Origin: Euzebya pacifica
GTDB taxonomy: Bacteria; Actinomycetota; Nitriliruptoria; Euzebyales; Euzebyaceae
Length of the DNA: 64,000 nucleotides
Assembly (NCBI RefSeq): GCF_003344865.1
Contig: NZ_CP031166.1
Coordinates: 496,001 to 560,000 of the forward strand
Direction of reading: 5' to 3'
Position numbers and translations under genes: made by a program. Below the pieces are notes generated by a model. The model searched no databases and had not been told where the DNA came from. It saw only the letters and a list, made by a program, of their open reading frames with translations. This document shows, piece by piece, positions 60,479 to 64,000 of this stretch (position 1 is the first letter of the stretch; every line of letters begins with the position of its first letter).

Positions 60479-60880
60479 CACCATGGCTGGTGGTCGGTCT
60501 GGCGGCGCACTGGCCGGGGCCGCCGCACAGTCCACGAGCGCGAGGATGGGGGAGGGGCCGCCCCGTTCTCCGGCTCGGCCGCCGCTTGTCGGGCCGCGGC
60601 CGTCAAGATCTCCGGGGCGTGAGAGTCCTCGGCGTTCCGGTGGCGGATTCGTGCAGGTCGAGGGCTGCGCCGTGAGAGATCCGGCTGCGGCTCATAGTCG
60701 GCAACCTGCGTTGGCGATGAGACTTTGTGAGCCTGTGGACAACCACCAGTGGAATGAGTGGCACGGCTGGACCCGGCTCTCACTTCGCGTCCGCCTGCTC
60801 TCAGTTGCTCTCACGACAATGAGATCTTCTCTCATCGGCACGGGAATCGACCGAGTCGGCCGGTTCGACACCCCTGGCAA
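60479..60880. other. Intergenic region after the par operon
   Basis: No convincing gene. The frames that stay open here are Arg/Pro-rich and have poor codon use. The segment gets richer in A and T from about 60660 (a TTGTGAGCCTGTGGACAACC stretch contains TGTGGACAA, close to a DnaA box TTATCCACA in reverse) and leads into the hairpin array. Confidence 0.45.
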
Positions 60881-61240
60881 AACCGCAGGTCACGATGGTG
60901 TGTCCGCTCGACACACCATTGGGTTCGTGGGGGCCCTAGGGCACGAAACCGCAGGTCAGACTGGTGTGCGCTCTCGTCACACCATTGATCGGCTCCCGAC
61001 GAAACCGCAGGTCACAATGGTGTGTCCTCTCGACACACCATTGCCTGGTGTGTCGAACCGTCACACCGCGGTGTGCGCTCTCGACACACCAGAACGCGAC
61101 CTCCCCAGCCGCCAAAACGGCCCGATTCGCCGCAAAAGCGCAGGTCAGAATGGTGTGCGCTCTCGTCACACCATTGAATCAATGGTGTGCGCTCTCGACA
61201 CACCCTTAAGAACTCAAGAGAACTCAAAGGGGAACTCATC
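60881..61240. repeat. Array of hairpins and CGCAGGTCA motifs (candidate oriV/centromere)
   Basis: Seven dyads of GGTGTG ... CACACC with CGCTCTCG-like loops. The clearest are ATGGTGTGTC/GACACACCAT (60895-60919), AATGGTGTGTC/GACACACCATT (61016-61042) and AATGGTGTG/CACACCATT (61149-61175); others centre near 60973, 61057, 61080 and 61194. Four are preceded at fixed distance by CGCAGGTCA (60884, 60950, 61006, 61139). The array ends in three GAACTCA repeats (61210, 61220, 61232) in A-rich sequence. Iterons, dyads and an A-rich stretch are what a plasmid origin or centromere shows. Which of the two it is cannot be told from sequence. Confidence 0.8.
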
Positions 61241-61570
61241 CCTTACGGGGTCCGCGCCTTCGGCCCGGACCGGATGCCCAACCGGTTCCCCGTCGGGATC
61301 CACCCTCGACACACCACCGGCGCGCCCCAACCGGTCCTCGCTGATCTGGCCTCCCGGACGGGAACCCAAACCCCATCAGCGAGCAAAGGGTGGGGGAGTG
61401 CCGCGCCGGGGTCCCAGAACGGCCTCAGGCGCGTCCAGGGGCCCGACAGCCCCCAGAGCCCTCTTCGAAGCCCCAGGACGCCTCCTGCGGCCTCCTGGGG
61501 CCTCCTGGGGCGATCTGGGCGTCCGGCCGCGCCCCACGGGTGGGCGGACCGGGTGAGGGACCCCGCTGGC

Positions 61571-62029
61571 GTGTCGAGCGGGCACACCATCCCGGCAACC
61601 GGGATGCTGGCGGTCCGGGCGGCGCTTGTCGCCCTGCTCGCTGACACCGTGGGGGCCCACTGCGGCTTCGTGGACCTCGCGGTGACCGTGATCGCCATCG
61701 CGCAGGACTCGCCGAACCCCGCCGGCTACGCCACGTCGTCGGCATGCGGCACCTCTGCGGTGTCGAGCGGGCACACCAGCGTCACCGAACCGGCCGCCCG
61801 GCAGGCCTGCCAGGCCGCAGCCGCCGACCTGCTCGCCGCCGGGGTTCGGCTGGTCGACGCCGACCGTGTCCGCTGGCTGGACCATCCCGAGCAGTGGCGC
61901 CACGACACCGACCGGTGGATCCCCGACCCGGACGCGTGGTCGCTGCCGGACTCGTGGGTGTTGCGCCAGCCGCTGTGGCGATGGCTGCTGGTGACCGTGG
62001 TGCTGGTCGCCGTGGCCAACGGCTGGTGA
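61571..62029 (+). CDS. Small putative membrane protein
   Basis: 152 residues from GTG 61571 or 141 from ATG 61604; neither has a strong ribosome-binding site. A hydrophobic part near 14-40 (VRAALVALLADTVGAHCGFV), a middle with ADRVRWLDHPEQWRHD, and a C-terminal transmembrane helix (WRWLLVTVVLVAVANGW). Its DNA contains two copies of the word GTGTCGAGCGGGCACACCA (61571, 61758), related to the hairpins of the nearby array, so part of the coding sequence may double as regulatory sequence. Function unknown. Confidence 0.5.
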   Translation: MSSGHTIPATGMLAVRAALVALLADTVGAHCGFVDLAVTVIAIAQDSPNPAGYATSSACGTSAVSSGHTSVTEPAARQACQAAAADLLAAGVRLVDADRVRWLDHPEQWRHDTDRWIPDPDAWSLPDSWVLRQPLWRWLLVTVVLVAVANGW

Positions 62030-62034
62030 CTGCT

Positions 62035-62766
62035 GTGACGACCCAGCACACCATGCGGCCGTCCGGTGGTCTGCGCGGCGCGGTCCCCGCCGCGCTCGGT
62101 GGTGGCCACCGCCACCTCGAGGGGCCGGTCGGCCCGTCCTCGATCGTCGCCGTCATCGGCACGGGTCGGCCGCCCGGCCGCGACCGCTCCGGCGAAGCGC
62201 ACATGGCGGGGTCCGTCGCCCTGCTCGCCGATGGCCCTTCGGTGCGCGGCGTCGCCCGGTTGGCATGCGACGGCCGACGCACCTGCGCGTGCGTCCGGTC
62301 GGTCCGGTCGTTGCACGCCCACCTCCGGGCGCTGGGATGTCGTGACGGCGTCTGGCTGGTCGACCACGCGCTCGTCGGCTCCGCGGTGGTCGCCGGGCTG
62401 CCGTTGCCACCGACGGGCGGGGTGCTGTACGAGCTCGCCGTCGCGGGTCGGGTCGCGGTGGACTGCACCGTTGCCGACGGGCACCTGTTGTGGCAGTCGC
62501 AAGGCCCCGTCAACGACCGCCGCCGGCCGGTTGCACGTCCGGTCGTCGCCTGCCACGAGTCGGTGCTGCTCCGGGCCCCCGAACCGGTGCGGCGAACCGT
62601 CGCGCCGGTGGGGGAGGGGGTGACCTGCGGGGGCTGCCTGGCGGCGGTCGCCGCCGTTGCGTCCGCCAGCCCCGACCTGGTGGTGCGGCTGGTCGACGGC
62701 GGCCGATGCCGTCCGCTGCCGGTCGACCCGATCGGTCTCCTCGCCGCCGTGGTGTCGGGGGGGTGA
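62035..62766 (+). CDS. Unknown cysteine-containing protein
   Basis: A 243-residue protein from GTG 62035, five bases after the previous stop. There are two Cys clusters: ACDGRRTCACVRSV (about 80-93) and GVTCGGCLA (about 203-211), plus AVDCTVAD and VACHES. The mixed alpha/beta pattern and its GTGA overlap with the next gene support a real gene. The clusters could bind a metal. No family is recognised. The pattern C-x5-C-x-C has a counterpart in the partial gene at 63699. Confidence 0.55.
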   Translation: MTTQHTMRPSGGLRGAVPAALGGGHRHLEGPVGPSSIVAVIGTGRPPGRDRSGEAHMAGSVALLADGPSVRGVARLACDGRRTCACVRSVRSLHAHLRALGCRDGVWLVDHALVGSAVVAGLPLPPTGGVLYELAVAGRVAVDCTVADGHLLWQSQGPVNDRRRPVARPVVACHESVLLRAPEPVRRTVAPVGEGVTCGGCLAAVAAVASASPDLVVRLVDGGRCRPLPVDPIGLLAAVVSGG

Positions 62767-63038
62767 CGGGCCGCGTGACCGGTGGGGTGTCGGCGCCACC
62801 GGTTACCGTCGCGTCCATGGCCGAGCGGGAGTGGGTGGCTGCGGTCCGCACGGCTGCTGCGGTCCAGGTCGAAACCGGCCTTGCGACGTGCGGCCGTCCG
62901 GTCGCTGCTCGCCGACCTGCCGACGCCGTGCCCGGTGCGGTCCTCCACCAGCCGGCAGGGATCCGGGTGCCGTTGACCGCCGCGCCCGCAGCCGCCGGCA
63001 GGTCGCGGTCCGACTCGGCCGCGAAGACGGGCGCCTGA
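62763..63038 (+). CDS. Small unknown protein
   Basis: 91 residues from GTG 62763, which overlaps the previous stop as GTGA; ATG 62817 would give 73 residues (MAEREWVAAVRTAAAVQVET...). The sequence is Ala/Val-rich with a Cys (LATCGRP) and no family motif. It could be a helix-pair adaptor. Coding potential is moderate. Confidence 0.42.
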   Translation: MTGRVTGGVSAPPVTVASMAEREWVAAVRTAAAVQVETGLATCGRPVAARRPADAVPGAVLHQPAGIRVPLTAAPAAAGRSRSDSAAKTGA

Positions 63039-63040
63039 CG

Positions 63041-63706
63041 ATGCGACGCGGCTCGTCCGGCGGAGCGTGGCACCCGTGCCACCGGCCCGCCAGCGGGTGC
63101 GGTCGTCCCGACCCCGTGGCGGTCGTCGGCGACGGCGTCGTCCCGGCCGCGTCCGCCCCCGGCCTCGGTGGCGTCCCGAGGGTGTGGCCGGCCGCTGGTG
63201 ACCTGCCGTTGTCCGCAGTCGACTGGTGTGCCGACACGACCGTGGACCTCTCCGCGCCGACCGAGGTCATGTCCCTCGCCGCCACACCCGATGACCGGGC
63301 AGGCGCCACAGTGCGTCGCGGCCAGCGGGTGTGGCGCCACCGTCATGCCGGCGGCCGCGCTGGTGGGTGGCGGACAGGGGCGCGCCGGAATCCGCAGGAC
63401 GCGTCCACGGAACCAGGCGCACGCCTCGAGGTGGCGGCCGACAACGTGCACACGGTAACGGCCCCAGGCCCGACCACGACAGGGGCCTCCGACCGGTTCC
63501 GGGGGGTCGCAACGTGCAGGCGTCGCCGCCCCGAACACGTCACCGGCCGCGTCGCCGACCCGTCGCGGTCCGAGGTGGCCGCGGGATGCGCCTGCCAGCC
63601 GGCACAACCGTTGCGCCACTCGACGCGCTCGCCCCGGTCGGCACCGAACCGGTCGAGGCGACGGGTGGGCGACGCGCCCGGCATCGGCGGCGGGCCCGAT
63701 GGGTGA
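63041..63706 (+). CDS. Possible gene, unknown product
   Basis: 221 residues beginning at ATG, two bases after the preceding stop. The first 80 residues look like protein (VAVVGDGVVPAASAPGLGG, LSAVDWCADTTVDLSAPTEV). The last 100 are Arg-rich and unlike protein, so it may be frame-shifted or partly non-coding. Its tail overlaps the start of the next gene by eight bases. Confidence 0.35.
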   Translation: MRRGSSGGAWHPCHRPASGCGRPDPVAVVGDGVVPAASAPGLGGVPRVWPAAGDLPLSAVDWCADTTVDLSAPTEVMSLAATPDDRAGATVRRGQRVWRHRHAGGRAGGWRTGARRNPQDASTEPGARLEVAADNVHTVTAPGPTTTGASDRFRGVATCRRRRPEHVTGRVADPSRSEVAAGCACQPAQPLRHSTRSPRSAPNRSRRRVGDAPGIGGGPDG

Positions 63707-64000
63707 CCCAAACGGGCCGGTGACGCTGGTCGAGTTCGCCGACGAAGTGCCCGGCCACCTGGTCGGCGCGGTCACCACCGCCGGCGGGTCCCGACTGTTC
63801 GAGTGCGGCCCGTCGGAGTCGGGTTGCCGCTGCGTCGCGGATGCATGGCAGGCACTGGTGGACCATCCGGCGGCCGACATCGCCTGCGGGCTGGTGTCGC
63901 TGTCGGCGTCGGCGCTGCTAGCGGTCGATCCGCCACCGTCGGAACGGTCGTCGTTGCCGCACCGGTTGGCCGACGCGGTGCTGCGCGGTTGGGCGGGGGA
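63699..64000 (+). CDS. Partial gene running off the window
   Basis: From ATG 63699 the frame is open for 100 codons to the window end (MGDPNGPVTLVEFADEVPGH...). Codon use is good, and the product has a Cys cluster ECGPSESGCRCVAD (C36, C43, C45) followed by helices (WQALVDHPAADIACGLVSL, LPHRLADAVLRGW). The HLVGAV...C...C-x-C order recalls HMAGSV...C...C-x-C in the protein at 62035, so the two may be distant relatives. Function unknown. Confidence 0.55.
   Translation, partial: MGDPNGPVTLVEFADEVPGHLVGAVTTAGGSRLFECGPSESGCRCVADAWQALVDHPAADIACGLVSLSASALLAVDPPPSERSSLPHRLADAVLRGWAG

Noticed and set aside
60881-61240. CRISPR array
   Set aside because: Repeats are hairpins of unequal spacing (about 20-130 bases) with no spacers of uniform length, and no cas genes accompany them. 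The Cas4-like nuclease at 2223 is far away and has no Cas1/Cas2.
60483-61556. A long rightward frame (357 codons) across the hairpin array
   Set aside because: Its repeated RSRHTI / VCALDTP peptides are just translations of the hairpin repeats, the rest is Arg/Pro/Ser-rich, and there is no ribosome-binding site. The repeats vary as DNA words, not as protein.
1-64000. The window as one complete circular plasmid
   Set aside because: The open frame at the right end does not continue in phase into the frame at the left end, so the two edges are not adjacent parts of one gene. The element most likely goes on beyond both edges.
1-64000. tRNA, rRNA or riboswitch genes
   Set aside because: No cloverleaf with a TTCGA-type arm, rRNA-like stretch or known riboswitch core was noticed in the intergenic regions. 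This was a reading by eye; tRNAscan-SE and Rfam searches would decide.

Overview
The window is a 64 kb piece of a high-GC replicon (strong G/C preference at third codon positions, many GTG starts, many ATGA and GTGA stop/start overlaps). A WhiB protein, a mycobacterial-style PIN-PhoH protein, a Replic_Relax-type protein and a Gram-positive type IV secretion set point to an actinobacterium (Actinomycetota). I cannot name the genus. There are no rRNA, tRNA, ribosomal or core metabolic genes. The content is that of a large conjugative plasmid or, less likely, an integrative conjugative element; no integrase or attachment site was seen. Both ends cut through a gene, so the element continues outside the window.

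Layout. 1-3.4 kb: a coiled-coil protein flanked by a repeated 10-mer, a WhiB regulator, a YdjM/DUF457-type membrane protein and a RecB/Cas4-type iron-sulfur nuclease. 3.4-6.2 kb: an intact insertion sequence carrying an IS5-type DDE transposase and, divergently, a long TnpB-like RuvC nuclease. It sits exactly at the stop codons of two convergent genes. 6.2-16.4 kb: a giant coiled-coil protein, several small zinc-module proteins, a pentapeptide-repeat protein, and ParB coupled to a membrane-anchored HNH nuclease. 16.4-22.6 kb: first conjugation block (CpaE/MinD-like ATPase, VirB4, TcpC-like protein). 22.8-28.3 kb: helix-turn-helix protein, membrane-anchored J-domain protein, a divergent sigma-70-like protein, a DUF559/Vsr-like nuclease and PIN-PhoH. 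28.3-46.3 kb: second conjugation block (NTF2-type protein, 1575-residue transglycosylase/M23 cell-wall hydrolase, VirB6-like channel protein, TcpE-like and pilin-like small membrane proteins, an FtsK/TcpA-like ATPase with two inteins, a NERD nuclease). 46.7-53 kb: replication block (paralogous winged-helix proteins, possible helicase-loading protein, zinc-module/XRE protein, DnaB with two inteins). 53-58 kb: Replic_Relax protein, VirD4-like coupling ATPase and a divergent ribbon-helix-helix-like protein. 58-61.3 kb: ParA and a basic DNA-binding-like partner between two repeat fields that look like an origin and/or centromere. 61.6-64 kb: poorly characterised, partly Cys-rich small genes.

How the parts fit. 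VirD4, VirB4, the FtsK/TcpA-like ATPase, the VirB6-like protein, the TcpC/NTF2 and TcpE-like proteins and the wall hydrolase would make a Gram-positive type IV secretion channel. The Replic_Relax protein is the best candidate for processing the DNA. DnaB, the winged-helix pair and the repeat arrays would handle replication, and ParA with its partner (and perhaps ParB) segregation.

The most unusual observations are: a Walker A motif interrupted by two inteins only five residues apart; a symmetric IS5/TnpB element in which the target site supplies the stop codons of both element genes and both neighbouring genes; a divergent sigma-like protein on the same replicon as two distant promoters sharing an unusual -10/TGCTAGC element; and a field of hairpins with a repeated CGCAGGTCA motif beside parA.
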